64,000 nucleotides of DNA from Clostridium omnivorum (lineage in GTDB: Bacteria > Bacillota > Clostridia > Clostridiales > Clostridiaceae): assembly GCF_026012015.1 (NCBI RefSeq), contig NZ_BRXR01000001.1, forward strand, positions 404,001 through 468,000, given 5' to 3'. Each line of letters begins with the position of its first letter. Within the stretch, counting starts at the first letter, position 1. This document shows positions 26,860 to 36,002 of this stretch, piece by piece. The position numbers and the translations under genes were made by a program. The notes under the pieces were generated by a model. The model ran no database searches and was not told the DNA's origin. It worked only from the letters and a program-made list of their open reading frames with translations.

Positions 26860-28578
26860 TTACGCCTCCTTACTGCTTTCTATTTGTGTCTTGTAAATAT
26901 CTCTGTATATTTCACAATCCCTCATAAGCTGATCGTGTGTACCATAGCCAACCTTTACACCATTATCCATAACTAAAATTTTATCCGCAAACATGGCCGT
27001 GCCACAGCGCTGTGTAATAGTAATTAAGGTTTGACCTTTTGCTTTAGAATTTAGGCTTTCTCTCACTTTAGCCTCAGTAACCGCATCTAAAGCACTAGTT
27101 GCATCATCTAATATAAGTATTGAAGCATTTTTAATTATTCCCCGTGCTATAGAAATACGCTGCTTTTGTCCACCAGAAACATTGACTGCAGCACTACCTA
27201 AAAGACTTTCATACCCTTTGCTCATATTCTCTATAAAATCAGCTTGTGCTTTATGTGCAGAAAGGTGAATCATTTCATCAGTGGCCTTATTATTTCCCCA
27301 ACGGATATTTTCCTCGATAGTGCCTGAAAAAAGCATAGGTTTTTGCGGAACAATAGCAATATTATGACGCACTGAATCAATACTCAATTCTTTAATATCA
27401 TAACCATTAACAAGTATTCTCCCACTATTCACATCATAAAAACGTAGTAACAGCCACGCAATAGTAGATTTTCCACTCCCTGTTGGTCCTATTATAGCCA
27501 AACTTTCTCCGCTTTTAATAGAAAAGGATAAATCCTTTAAAGCTGGTACACCGCTTCCATTAGGATATGCAAATACAACACTATTAAATTCAATATCACC
27601 ATTTAATTCTTTTATTTCACCACTGTCAGTAAAATCTTCATCACAATCAAGTACTTCCTTAATTCGAGCTGTAGAAGCCTTTGTCCTTACAAAGGTATTA
27701 AATATATTAGTTATCATAATTAAAGATGTTAGAATTTGCGCCATATAAATTGTAAATGCTGATATGTCACCTGGTTTTGCCTGGTTCAAGGAAAACATCC
27801 TGCTTCCAATTAGAATTACTATTACTGTACCTATTCCAACAGTAAGTGTCATCAGTGGAGATACTAAGGTAATAACTATTTGTGAAGAAATACCCTTTTG
27901 CATTAGTTCTGCATTTGCATTTTCAAATTTGTCAGTTTCCTTATCATAAGTACCAAAGGCTTTAACCAAACGCACTCCGATTAAATACTCTTGCACAACT
28001 AAATTTACCTTATCCATAGCCTTTTGTAATTTATAATATCGTGGATAGCTAAGTTTCATGCTTATAATAATAAGTATGGCAACTATTGCAACTATACCAT
28101 ATATAATAAGACTAAGTCTAAAATTAAGAATACTTGCCAGTATTATACTTCCGATGCAAGTAATAGGTGCTTTCATAAAAATTCTCATAATTCCGTTCAC
28201 AAATTGTACAACTTGTGAGGTGTCATTTGTCATTCTGGTAATAAGAGACCCACTTTCAATTTTATCTATGCTTTGTTCTGAGAAGCACACAATTTTTTCA
28301 AATAAATCATATCTTAAATCTGCTCCCATACGCTGCGATACATTACTAGCTAAAATATTTCTAATAACTGCAAAGCATGCACCAATAGCTGTAACTAGAA
28401 GCATTAGACCTCCCCAATAATACACCTTGGAAAGCTGTCCCTGGTCAATGCCTGAATTTATAATATTTGACATAAGTGTAGGTCCAAGCAAATCACAAAC
28501 CGCCTCAAGTGCCACGCAAAAAACGGCTACTAAAAATGGAAGTTTATATTTTTTAAAATATTTACCATATACATTCAT
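26860..28578 (-). CDS. ABC exporter subunit with degenerate ATPase site
   Basis: A 572-residue half-transporter (YheI/LmrC-like): six transmembrane helices (about 10-310) and an ATPase domain with Walker A GPTGSGKST (364-372), signature VSGGQKQ, but Walker B reads LILDDATSAL, with aspartate (D492) in place of the catalytic glutamate, and the switch position is Q523 (ITITQRC) in place of histidine. This is the known pattern of heterodimeric exporters such as TM287/288 and BmrCD, which keep one inactive site. The start is the ATG at 28578 preceded by AAAGGT; a GTG 13 codons upstream is possible but lacks a clear binding site. Confidence 0.9.
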   Translation of the reverse strand: MNVYGKYFKKYKLPFLVAVFCVALEAVCDLLGPTLMSNIINSGIDQGQLSKVYYWGGLMLLVTAIGACFAVIRNILASNVSQRMGADLRYDLFEKIVCFSEQSIDKIESGSLITRMTNDTSQVVQFVNGIMRIFMKAPITCIGSIILASILNFRLSLIIYGIVAIVAILIIISMKLSYPRYYKLQKAMDKVNLVVQEYLIGVRLVKAFGTYDKETDKFENANAELMQKGISSQIVITLVSPLMTLTVGIGTVIVILIGSRMFSLNQAKPGDISAFTIYMAQILTSLIMITNIFNTFVRTKASTARIKEVLDCDEDFTDSGEIKELNGDIEFNSVVFAYPNGSGVPALKDLSFSIKSGESLAIIGPTGSGKSTIAWLLLRFYDVNSGRILVNGYDIKELSIDSVRHNIAIVPQKPMLFSGTIEENIRWGNNKATDEMIHLSAHKAQADFIENMSKGYESLLGSAAVNVSGGQKQRISIARGIIKNASILILDDATSALDAVTEAKVRESLNSKAKGQTLITITQRCGTAMFADKILVMDNGVKVGYGTHDQLMRDCEIYRDIYKTQIESSKEA

Positions 28579-28684
28579 ATTTATTAAACCTTTCTTTTGC
28601 TTTAATTTTCTTTCCACATCATATTATAACTCTTTGTTATTTTGAAATGTCAACTTTTATATATATAATCTTCTTCCAAAAAAC

Positions 28685-28728
28685 ACTACCGCCTACAATC
28701 AGCTATTTAGCCATCTGGAGGCGGTAGT
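28685..28728 (-). terminator. Terminator of the signalling operon (hairpin copy A)
   Basis: ACTACCGCCT and AGGCGGTAGT form a 10-bp stem with a 24-nt loop, with T-runs on both sides, about 60 nt past the CheY-like gene. Stem and loop resemble the hairpin at 33300-33340, so the two are probably copies of one element. Confidence 0.8.
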
Positions 28729-28788
28729 TCTTTTTTCTCAAAAGTAAAATTCAGTTAAGTAAACAATAAATAACAAATATGTATTATA

Positions 28789-29151
28789 CTAATTACATTC
28801 TTCTAATGTCTTCATCAATATTTTAGTATCAATAGGTTTTTTAATATAGTTCTTTGCTCCAAGTCCAATACATTTTTCTTTAACTTCTTCGTGTCCTATT
28901 GCTGATGCAATAATTACTGCTGTTTCAGAATTAATATTAATCATATCAGTAAGCACATCCATACCTTCCATAGCGGATTCAGATATGTTCAAATCTAAAA
29001 TTACAATATTAGGATTTTCACTTTTAAATATTTCCATTGCATCTTCCTTACCTGATGCTTCAAGAATAGAATAGGAGCCTCCCTTTTCAATAACCTTTTT
29101 CACAAACTTTCTCATGTAGGAAGAATTATCAACAATTAATACCTTTTTCAT
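28789..29151 (-). CDS. CheY-like single-domain response regulator
   Basis: A 120-residue receiver domain with no output domain. Acidic pocket D8, phosphoacceptor D53 in NIVILDLNIS, conserved Thr/Ser region VIIASAIG and the lysine in NYIKKP. It is the last gene of an operon with a hybrid histidine kinase and an HD-GYP protein; the kinase ends in a histidine phosphotransfer domain that could phosphorylate it. Its partner could be the flagellar motor, an enzyme or another signalling protein. No chemotaxis or flagellar genes are in the window. ATG after AAGGGG. Confidence 0.9.
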   Translation of the reverse strand: MKKVLIVDNSSYMRKFVKKVIEKGGSYSILEASGKEDAMEIFKSENPNIVILDLNISESAMEGMDVLTDMININSETAVIIASAIGHEEVKEKCIGLGAKNYIKKPIDTKILMKTLEECN

Positions 29152-29210
29152 CTTATAAACCCCTTTATTATCTTATTTTTCAGAACTTAATTACTGATCA
29201 TTAAGTATAT

Positions 29211-32048
29211 CTACTGACATAAATCTTTTATCTGAATAAAAAGACTGATGCATTCATCTAATTCTTGCTTTTTAGCTGCTTCTTCAAGCTTTATTGCTAG
29301 CTCATATATAGAAACAATCCTTAGAGTTCCAGAGGAACCTTTTAACTCATGAGTCACCTTTGCTAATTTATTAAAATCCCTTTTGTCAATAGACTCACTT
29401 ATACCTGAAAATAAATCTGGCATTGCCTTTATATAGTCTTCTAAAATTTCCCTTGCATCTTCTTTGTCAAGACCAGTTTCTCTAACAAGGTTATCAATAT
29501 TATTATCTATTATGCTGTTATAATTGTCCATACTTTTTCTTTCTTTTGTATTTTCTTCTATCATATTAAACATAATTTCAAAGTTAATTGGCTTACTAAT
29601 GTAATAATCCATTCCTGCTTCAATACACTTTTCAGAATCACCTTCCATAGCATTAGCAGTCATAGCAATAATCGTAGTATGCTTTTTATCTCCTTCAATC
29701 AGTCTTATCTTAGATGTGCATTCATATCCGTCCATTACAGGCATTTGACAATCCATAAAAACAATATCATACTCTTTTTCTGATAATGCTTTTAATGCTT
29801 CGCTGCCATTTACCGCCACATCACAAGTCATGCTTCTAGTTTTAAGCATATTTATAACAATTTTACGGTTCATTTTATTATCTTCAACTAGTAAAATTCT
29901 TGGCTTTAAGCAATCTTTAACTGTATTTTTAATTATAATTTGCTCCTCTTTATATTCTTTTTTAAGCCCCATCACAAGGGCAATACTATCAAGTAAGTCG
30001 TGTTTTCTAACGGGCTTTGCTAAATATGCTGCAAAACCATACTCCTTTAAAATCTCAGAATCCACCTTTTGATTTACAGGAGTTAGAAGTATAAGCTTAA
30101 CCTCCTTTGTAGAAGGTATTGTTTTCAAAGCTGTAGCAAGCTCATACCCGCTCATATCCGTCATTTGAGAATCAATGACTGCAATACTTATTTTATTTTT
30201 TGTATTTGAATTTGAAAGAATTGCGGTAATAGCACTATTTCCATCCTTTGCTTCTATCACATTAAGCTTAGTTCCTTGAAAATAGGAACTAACACTCTTT
30301 CTATTATTATCATTATCATCTACAATCAAAATATTGATATCATTAAGCTTTTCAAATATAAATTTATAATCTGCTGCTCTTTTTGTAACCTTCAATTTGA
30401 TATTAAATTTAAAAGTAGACCCTTGTCCATATATACTATCAACACTAATCACTCCGCCCATCATTTTTACCAGTTCATTAGATATGGCAAGTCCAAGTCC
30501 AGTTCCACCGTACTTTCTAGTTGTGGAAGCATCCGCTTGACTAAATGATTGAAAGATTGTATCCATATGTTCCCTTCGAATTCCAATTCCAGTGTCTTTT
30601 ACTTCAAAATTAAGGTTAGCGATACCATTATTATCTTCCAAGCAGTCAACTATAACTGAAATCTCACCCTTTTTGGTAAATTTAACTGCATTACTTATGA
30701 GATTATTTAATATCTGTCTAAGTCTTGATGGGTCTCCAATAACCTCCTCTGGAACTCCTTCATTAATCAATGTACAAATTTCCAAGTTTTTTTCTGCAGC
30801 TTTAGGAGCAAGCAGTGAAACAGCATCTTCGATAGTAGTTCTCAAGTTAAATTTAATTTTTTCCATAGCAAGCTTTTTAGCTTCAATCTTTGAAAAATCC
30901 AATATATCATTAATAATATGCAATAATATATCTGAAGCTGATTTCGCTTCTCTAATAAATTCCCTTTGCTCTGAAGACAATTGAGTTAGCTCCAAAAGCT
31001 GAAGAAATCCAAATATACCATTAAGCGGTGTTCTTATTTCATGAGACATATTAGCTAGAAACTGACTTTTTGCTATATTAGCTGCTTCAGCTAGCTCTTT
31101 AGCCTTGTAAAGCTCAGTTTCTGTTTTTCTTTGCTCTGTAATATCTTCAGCAGTACAAATAAGATATTTAATATTATCAGCTGCATCCCTTTGTGGCTTA
31201 CTTTTGATTTGAAGTAATCTATTTTCACCTTTTGAGTTTTTGATTTCTAGTTCTATTTCTGCAGGTTCATTCTTTTGAAATAGCTTCCAATTAACTTTAG
31301 CCAACTTATTTGCAGTATCAATATCATATACATCATATAAGTCTTGATATTCTATATCACTTTTTCTCTTTCCGAAAAATTCTGCATGAGCTTCATTAAC
31401 AGTTTCATAAGAAGTAACATTACTTAAAGCCCAAATCTGTGATTGGGAGTTATCAAGTAAAATAGCTTGTCCCTTAACTGTTGCTTCGTACGCCTTTAAC
31501 TTTTCAATCTTATTTCTTGTATGTGCAAAAGACATTGATACTTCTTTTAAAATTTGAATTTGGTTATCTTCCCAGGTTATTGTCCTTGTTAGGCTTTCGT
31601 AGCCTACAAATCCAATTAATCCATTTTCATTTTTCAGCGGAATTATAATAGAAGCCTTTATTCCTTCTGCATAAAAGCTCTCTGCTTCAAATATTGCTTC
31701 TGGCGGTAGCTCTTTCACATCATTTATAGCAACATACTCACCATTCTTAATTGCACGGATTAGCCATGGAAGAGCATACACAACCTCCTCTTCCTTATTA
31801 TCTCTTTTAGGTCTTATGCCTTCCTTATTCCATTGACAATCTATCTGCATAAAGCTGGGATCTTTAGAAAAGTAATATATGTAAATTCTATCAAAATCAA
31901 ATATCACTCCAATTTCATTAAGCGTCCTTTTTAACTCACTTTGATAATTAGCTTCATCTACATTAATAAATTTTTTAATAGTTTTATGGATTAATTTTAT
32001 ATAACCATTGGAATAGCTTAAATTAATTTCTATGTCCTTACCACTCAT
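29211..32048 (-). CDS. Hybrid sensor histidine kinase (GAF-PAS-HisKA-HATPase-REC-REC-HPt)
   Basis: A 945-residue soluble phosphorelay protein without transmembrane segments. Residues about 25-185 form a GAF domain, 190-310 a PAS domain (ending LICTAEDITEQR), then HisKA with H336 in NMSHEIRTPLNG, a HATPase with NLISNAVKFTKKG and GGTGLGLAISNELV, a first receiver (acceptor Asp in IAVIDSQMTDMSG), a second receiver (acceptor Asp in IVFMDCQMPVMDG), and a C-terminal HPt with its histidine in KVTHELKGSSG. It resembles BarA/ArcB-type kinases. The cytosolic GAF and PAS domains suggest an internal ligand or redox signal. It is between the HD-GYP and CheY-like genes with short gaps (17 and 59 nt). Confidence 0.92.
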   Translation of the reverse strand: MSGKDIEINLSYSNGYIKLIHKTIKKFINVDEANYQSELKRTLNEIGVIFDFDRIYIYYFSKDPSFMQIDCQWNKEGIRPKRDNKEEEVVYALPWLIRAIKNGEYVAINDVKELPPEAIFEAESFYAEGIKASIIIPLKNENGLIGFVGYESLTRTITWEDNQIQILKEVSMSFAHTRNKIEKLKAYEATVKGQAILLDNSQSQIWALSNVTSYETVNEAHAEFFGKRKSDIEYQDLYDVYDIDTANKLAKVNWKLFQKNEPAEIELEIKNSKGENRLLQIKSKPQRDAADNIKYLICTAEDITEQRKTETELYKAKELAEAANIAKSQFLANMSHEIRTPLNGIFGFLQLLELTQLSSEQREFIREAKSASDILLHIINDILDFSKIEAKKLAMEKIKFNLRTTIEDAVSLLAPKAAEKNLEICTLINEGVPEEVIGDPSRLRQILNNLISNAVKFTKKGEISVIVDCLEDNNGIANLNFEVKDTGIGIRREHMDTIFQSFSQADASTTRKYGGTGLGLAISNELVKMMGGVISVDSIYGQGSTFKFNIKLKVTKRAADYKFIFEKLNDINILIVDDNDNNRKSVSSYFQGTKLNVIEAKDGNSAITAILSNSNTKNKISIAVIDSQMTDMSGYELATALKTIPSTKEVKLILLTPVNQKVDSEILKEYGFAAYLAKPVRKHDLLDSIALVMGLKKEYKEEQIIIKNTVKDCLKPRILLVEDNKMNRKIVINMLKTRSMTCDVAVNGSEALKALSEKEYDIVFMDCQMPVMDGYECTSKIRLIEGDKKHTTIIAMTANAMEGDSEKCIEAGMDYYISKPINFEIMFNMIEENTKERKSMDNYNSIIDNNIDNLVRETGLDKEDAREILEDYIKAMPDLFSGISESIDKRDFNKLAKVTHELKGSSGTLRIVSIYELAIKLEEAAKKQELDECISLFIQIKDLCQ

Positions 32049-32065
32049 AAAATTCCTCCCAAATC

Positions 32066-33136
32066 TTAAAGTTCACAAGTTTCTATTATAAAAAGAGTTA
32101 GTTCTTTCAATAAATCAACTTCGTAGGGTTCTGAAAGTAAATTTCCCAGTTTATCGTATACAACTCTTACCACAGGGCGAGTAGGCATTGAGTTATTCTG
32201 TTTTACTACTAAACCTTTTTCCTTTGAGTTTAAAAGAACACAGCTTCCTGTTGGAAATGCAGCTATGTTCATGGTAAACTTTTTCACCATATCATCATCG
32301 AAGTAAACATTACTCATACCAACTAGATATTCGATAATTTCTGATACAGTCTTGCGCTCCTCATTATCTCTTCCAGATATCATATTATCAAACACATCAC
32401 ATATTGATACCATCTTAGCAATTTGATTTATTTCATCACCATGTAATTTCAGAGGATATCCACTACCATCACTTCTCTCATGATGCATTAATGCCGCAAC
32501 CTTAACTTGTGCACTCCAAACGTGCTGTTTTCCTAACAATTCATAACCAGCCTTTGGATGGTTAAATTTAATATATTCGTTTAATTCACTCTTAGTTTTA
32601 AACTGTGATAAAAGCTCCCTATCATTCATAATTTTTATCTTACCAATATCATGCATCAATGCTCCAGTAGCTACATCTTTAAGCTTAGAAACATTGTATC
32701 CCATATGTGTTCCTATTATAGTTGCCAATACACTAACATTTACCGAATGTGAGTATATATTGTTATCACTTGCACTTATTTGTGCAACATTTAATAATAC
32801 ATTTTTATTTGATATTACATCCTCAAGTATTGAATCTACGGAATTCATGACACTGCTGTCATAGGTTTTTCCTTCTCGACAATATCCTTCAATCATTTGC
32901 TTAACAGCTTTTTTACTCATTTGTCTTGTTTTTTCAGAAATTGTCTCTTCAATAACTACATCTTTTGATATTTCATCGTCAATATATACTGAGCTAATCC
33001 CAATTTCTTTTATTTTATCAATATAAAAAGAGTTTAATTTTACTCCAGCATTAAGTAAAACTCTACCAAATTCATCATAAATCTGCCTTCCAAGAATTTC
33101 ATCTCCCTTTAAGTTAGAGACACCTACAACTCTCAT
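32066..33136 (-). CDS. HD-GYP domain phosphodiesterase
   Basis: A 356-residue protein. An N-terminal region (1-110) of unassigned type precedes the HD-GYP domain (about 115-310) with H130, the HD pair 162-163 in LMHDIGK, H193, the HHE triad at 218-220 and the GYP motif at 226-228. All metal ligands of active family members are present, so it probably hydrolyses cyclic di-GMP (some members act on other cyclic dinucleotides). It is the first gene of an operon with a hybrid kinase and a CheY-like receiver. ATG preceded by TTGGAGGT at a somewhat long distance. Confidence 0.9.
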   Translation of the reverse strand: MRVVGVSNLKGDEILGRQIYDEFGRVLLNAGVKLNSFYIDKIKEIGISSVYIDDEISKDVVIEETISEKTRQMSKKAVKQMIEGYCREGKTYDSSVMNSVDSILEDVISNKNVLLNVAQISASDNNIYSHSVNVSVLATIIGTHMGYNVSKLKDVATGALMHDIGKIKIMNDRELLSQFKTKSELNEYIKFNHPKAGYELLGKQHVWSAQVKVAALMHHERSDGSGYPLKLHGDEINQIAKMVSICDVFDNMISGRDNEERKTVSEIIEYLVGMSNVYFDDDMVKKFTMNIAAFPTGSCVLLNSKEKGLVVKQNNSMPTRPVVRVVYDKLGNLLSEPYEVDLLKELTLFIIETCEL

Positions 33137-33299
33137 TTAAATTTTTTACCTCCAAAACGGCCATTCTTTTTTAATATATTACCATACTGCAGTACTTTTT
33201 ACTACATAAAAGTATAGATACCAACAAGAAATAACAGGTATTATGCTTAGATTATCGTTTTAAAGTAATTATTATTTAAAAAATATTGAAATAAAACAC

Positions 33300-33340
33300 A
33301 ACCGCCTGTAAGCAGCTTATTAAGCCACCTACAGGCGGTT
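33300..33340 (-). terminator. Terminator of the lipoprotein gene (hairpin copy B)
   Basis: AACCGCCTGT and ACAGGCGGTT form a 10-bp stem around a 21-nt loop, followed by a T-rich run. The loop (AAGCAGCTTATTAAGCCACCT) closely resembles that of the hairpin at 28685-28728. Confidence 0.8.
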
Positions 33341-33352
33341 ATTTAACAAATA

Positions 33353-33910
33353 TTATTTCTGAACTTCTTGCTTTCCAGTTACAGATGAAGTACCATCCAT
33401 CTTAAATCCAGCTTTAGCAGCATCATCTTTAAAGTAGATGTTTCCATCAACCTTAGCATCAACTAATTGGAAATCATTAGTTTCTACATATACATCACCT
33501 TTGAATGTTCCATGTTGAATGCTAGCTTGTGGGCTCTTTATTGTTATCTTTGGAGCTGTTAATGTAAATCTAGCTGTTACATTACGCTTATCATCTTGAG
33601 TATAAAGAGCTATCTTTCTTTGAATAAGTTCTTTACCAGCGTTATCCTTCTTACCATTCTTAAATTCGCCTTCTAATACTAGGTCCTTATTAACTGTAAT
33701 GTCTTTTGTAGCAGCAATAATCCATTTTCCATCTTTGCCTAAAGACTTAGCGAATACTTCTGGATCGCTTGTTACTGATGCTGATGCTGTTGCATCTGTT
33801 TTTGTATTATTTGCTGGAGCCTTTGATGCAGTATTTTCCTTTGCACCACATCCAGCTAGTAATACTGCTGTTGCCATAATTGTTGATAATACTAATGCTT
33901 TAATTTTCAT
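33353..33910 (-). CDS. Small secreted lipoprotein, function unknown
   Basis: A 185-residue lipoprotein: a signal peptide with lipobox VLLAGC (Cys21), a Thr/Ser/Ala-rich linker (24-48) and a domain of short alternating beta-strand-like segments (about 55-175) such as ITVNKDLVLEGEFKNG, RKIALYTQDD and GDVYVETNDFQLVDAKVDGNIYF, suggesting a beta-solenoid. Near the C-terminus is DGTSSVTG (about 172-179), which resembles the ApbE flavinylation motif DgxtsAT with Val for Ala, although no FMN-binding domain is evident. It lies 165 nt downstream of an electron-transfer locus and has its own strong ribosome binding site (GGGGGG) and terminator. Confidence 0.75.
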   Translation of the reverse strand: MKIKALVLSTIMATAVLLAGCGAKENTASKAPANNTKTDATASASVTSDPEVFAKSLGKDGKWIIAATKDITVNKDLVLEGEFKNGKKDNAGKELIQRKIALYTQDDKRNVTARFTLTAPKITIKSPQASIQHGTFKGDVYVETNDFQLVDAKVDGNIYFKDDAAKAGFKMDGTSSVTGKQEVQK

Positions 33911-34046
33911 TAGAAAATCCCCCCTATATAATTTTTTTTGGGTTTATTATAACATAATGATTAAAAATAACATGTTAATGCTATATTTTATCATTATGAT
34001 TATATACAAATAATTAGAAGTATATATTTAATGCATAAACAAACTT

Positions 34047-34066
34047 TAAACTCCAAATTGAGTTTA
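34047..34066 (-). terminator. Weak hairpin after the polyprenyl synthase gene
   Basis: TAAACTC and GAGTTTA flank a 6-nt loop just past the stop codon. The stem is AT-rich and the T-run is poor, so termination may be partial. Confidence 0.4.
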
Positions 34067-34074
34067 TATTCTAT

Positions 34075-35040
34075 TTAATAAAATCTTACTAATAGCTTTT
34101 CTGTAGTCCTTAATAAGATATTTGTATTTTCACCTTCTGGTAATGTACCAATCAATTTAAAAGCTCTATTAGTGTATTTTTCAGCTAATTCTCTAGCCTT
34201 TTCAATACCACCAGAATCTCTTACTATATTATTTATCTCTCTAAGATCCCTTTCATCAAGAGTATTCTTATCAAGAATGTCTGATAATCTTTGATTTTTT
34301 TTCTCAAGTACATATATTAATGGTAATGTATAGATACCCTGTTTTATATCGTTACCTACTGACTTACCAAGCGCTGTTTCATCACTTGTATAATCTAAAA
34401 TATCATCAATTATTTGGAATGCCATACCTATATCATGTCCGATGTTAGAAAGCCTTTTGCAAAGTTTGTCATCGCAACCGCTCCCCATAGCACCACTATA
34501 AAAACTTAAAGAAAAGAGTTCTGCAGTCTTTGAGGATATTCTTTTTAAATATCTTCTTACTGATACCTTTTTATTGTATTTAGACGAAAATTGCTCTATT
34601 TCACCCATACATATTCTAGACATAACATTTGAGTCTACATTGATACCTTTTAATGTAGAATGCTCAGATAAAATTTTAAAACATCTTGTGAACAAAAAAT
34701 CTCCTATATAAACCGCATAGCCTTTGCCATATTTAGCCTGAATGGTTTCAGTGCCTCTTCTCAGTTCTGAATTATCTATTATATCATCATGAACTAAAGT
34801 AGCCATATGAAGCATCTCAAGTACTGCTGCTAAAGGATAAATTTCTTCTTCTTTAAAGTTTCCAAATCTTGCAGCAATAATCAAAAACGCTGGTCTAAGA
34901 AGCTTGCCACCTGAATTTATGAGCTCTAAAATTGCATTTTCCACAAGCTTTTCTTTGCACTTAATGCTTTTCTTCATTATTCTAGTAACTTCTTCTAAAT
35001 CACTTTTCATAACTGGATACTCATTCCAAAAATTATCCAT
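34075..35040 (-). CDS. dmkB: Polyprenyl diphosphate synthase (DmkB/HepT-like)
   Basis: A 321-residue trans-isoprenyl diphosphate synthase. First aspartate-rich motif DDIID at 85-89, second DDILD at 212-216, GGKLLRP at 44-50. The residue five positions before the first motif is alanine (A80), as in enzymes that make long chains. In the Listeria EET locus the equivalent gene makes the side chain of demethylmenaquinone used for extracellular electron transfer. Here it is the last gene of a run that also holds an EetB-like, an EetA-like and an NDH2 gene; it starts four nt after the EetB-like stop with GGGTGAT overlapping. A role in general quinone or undecaprenyl synthesis is possible. Confidence 0.88.
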   Translation of the reverse strand: MDNFWNEYPVMKSDLEEVTRIMKKSIKCKEKLVENAILELINSGGKLLRPAFLIIAARFGNFKEEEIYPLAAVLEMLHMATLVHDDIIDNSELRRGTETIQAKYGKGYAVYIGDFLFTRCFKILSEHSTLKGINVDSNVMSRICMGEIEQFSSKYNKKVSVRRYLKRISSKTAELFSLSFYSGAMGSGCDDKLCKRLSNIGHDIGMAFQIIDDILDYTSDETALGKSVGNDIKQGIYTLPLIYVLEKKNQRLSDILDKNTLDERDLREINNIVRDSGGIEKARELAEKYTNRAFKLIGTLPEGENTNILLRTTEKLLVRFY

Positions 35041-35044
35041 CTAA

Positions 35045-35575
35045 TCACCCTTTATAGTCAAATAGTTTAGTAGTTGCATATATTCTATTAAAATGGCTTA
35101 AAACATATCTAGAAGTTAAACCAACAAAAATACCAGTTCCTATTCCTGACATTGTTAAAACAGGAAGGTATAAGCTTATATTTATATTTTGAAGTATCAA
35201 AGCAGCTATGGTGATTTGACCTATATTATGAAAAACTGCCCCTGCGGCGCTAACACCTATTACACTTACATTATCTTTGCCTACTCTTTTTACAACTATC
35301 ATTATAATGAAGCTAAACAATGCCCCTGCAATGCTATATAATAAACTAGATATACTTCCACCAAACATAGATGCAAGCAGTAACCTAACCATAATAACTA
35401 GGAGAGTATCTTTTTCACCAAAGGAATAAAGTGATACAACAGTCACAATATTGGCGAGGCCAAGTTTTGCACCTGGTGTTATAAATGGTACTGGTATCAT
35501 AGATTCAACTATATAAAGCACAAGAGCTTGTGCTACAAGTAATGATAAGAATACCAACTTTTTAGTTTTTATCAT
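35045..35575 (-). CDS. eetB: EetB-like membrane protein (Gx transporter family)
   Basis: A 176-residue integral membrane protein with five or six hydrophobic helices, of the type annotated as Gx transporter or heptaprenyl diphosphate synthase component I: SMIPVPFITPGAKLGLANIVTVVSL (about 25-49) and SAAGAVFHNIGQITIAALI are typical. It resembles the S-component fold of ECF transporters. In Listeria EetB is required for extracellular electron transfer with EetA; its exact role is not known. The gene is tightly packed between an EetA-like gene (10 nt) and the polyprenyl synthase (4 nt). Confidence 0.8.
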   Translation of the reverse strand: MIKTKKLVFLSLLVAQALVLYIVESMIPVPFITPGAKLGLANIVTVVSLYSFGEKDTLLVIMVRLLLASMFGGSISSLLYSIAGALFSFIIMIVVKRVGKDNVSVIGVSAAGAVFHNIGQITIAALILQNINISLYLPVLTMSGIGTGIFVGLTSRYVLSHFNRIYATTKLFDYKG

Positions 35576-35585
35576 TTAAATCACC

Positions 35586-35966
35586 TTAAAAGGATTGTTC
35601 ATCCGTCTCCTGTTTTCCTTCACCTATTACTCTCACAACTACTTTATGTGGTAAACATACTATAGATTCTCCAACCTTGCTGATAGCATGAGCTTTTACA
35701 CATATTTTGTCATGGCAGTCTGCATCAATTACTTTAACTTGCCCATTATTTATCTCAACAACATTTTCCCCAAATTCATTCTTAATAGTATATGTGGCTT
35801 TTTCAGAATCTTTTTCCAGAGGAAGTTTTTTGAACAACTTCCCCTGAGAATAAATTTCAACATATACACTGTCATGTTTATTAATATTGCTAATAAACAT
35901 GACTCCTTCAGGAATGATTGAGATTATAATTAAGGCAGCTATTATGATTACATCCCATTTTTTCAT
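35586..35966 (-). CDS. eetA: EetA-like protein with NusG domain II fold
   Basis: A 126-residue protein with one N-terminal membrane anchor (about 6-26) and an exported domain of the NusG-II type, with VEIYSQGKLFKKLPLEKDSE, VEINNGQVKVIDADCHDKICVKAHAISKVGESIVCLPHKVVVRV. Three cysteines are in the extracellular part (DCHDKICV and VCLPHK). Such proteins are the EetA component of Gram-positive EET loci. The start is taken at the ATG at 35966 with AAAGAGG upstream; a start ten codons earlier, just after the ndh2 stop, is possible but has no clear binding site. Confidence 0.78.
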   Translation of the reverse strand: MKKWDVIIIAALIIISIIPEGVMFISNINKHDSVYVEIYSQGKLFKKLPLEKDSEKATYTIKNEFGENVVEINNGQVKVIDADCHDKICVKAHAISKVGESIVCLPHKVVVRVIGEGKQETDEQSF

Positions 35967-36002
35967 TATTGCCTCTTTATTGCTTCTTTTTATCATCTAT
36001 TT

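Noticed and set aside
26860-28578. Damaged or pseudogenised ABC subunit because of Asp-for-Glu and Gln-for-His changes
   Set aside because: These two changes are the normal degenerate-site pattern of heterodimeric exporters; the frame is intact and the partner has consensus residues.
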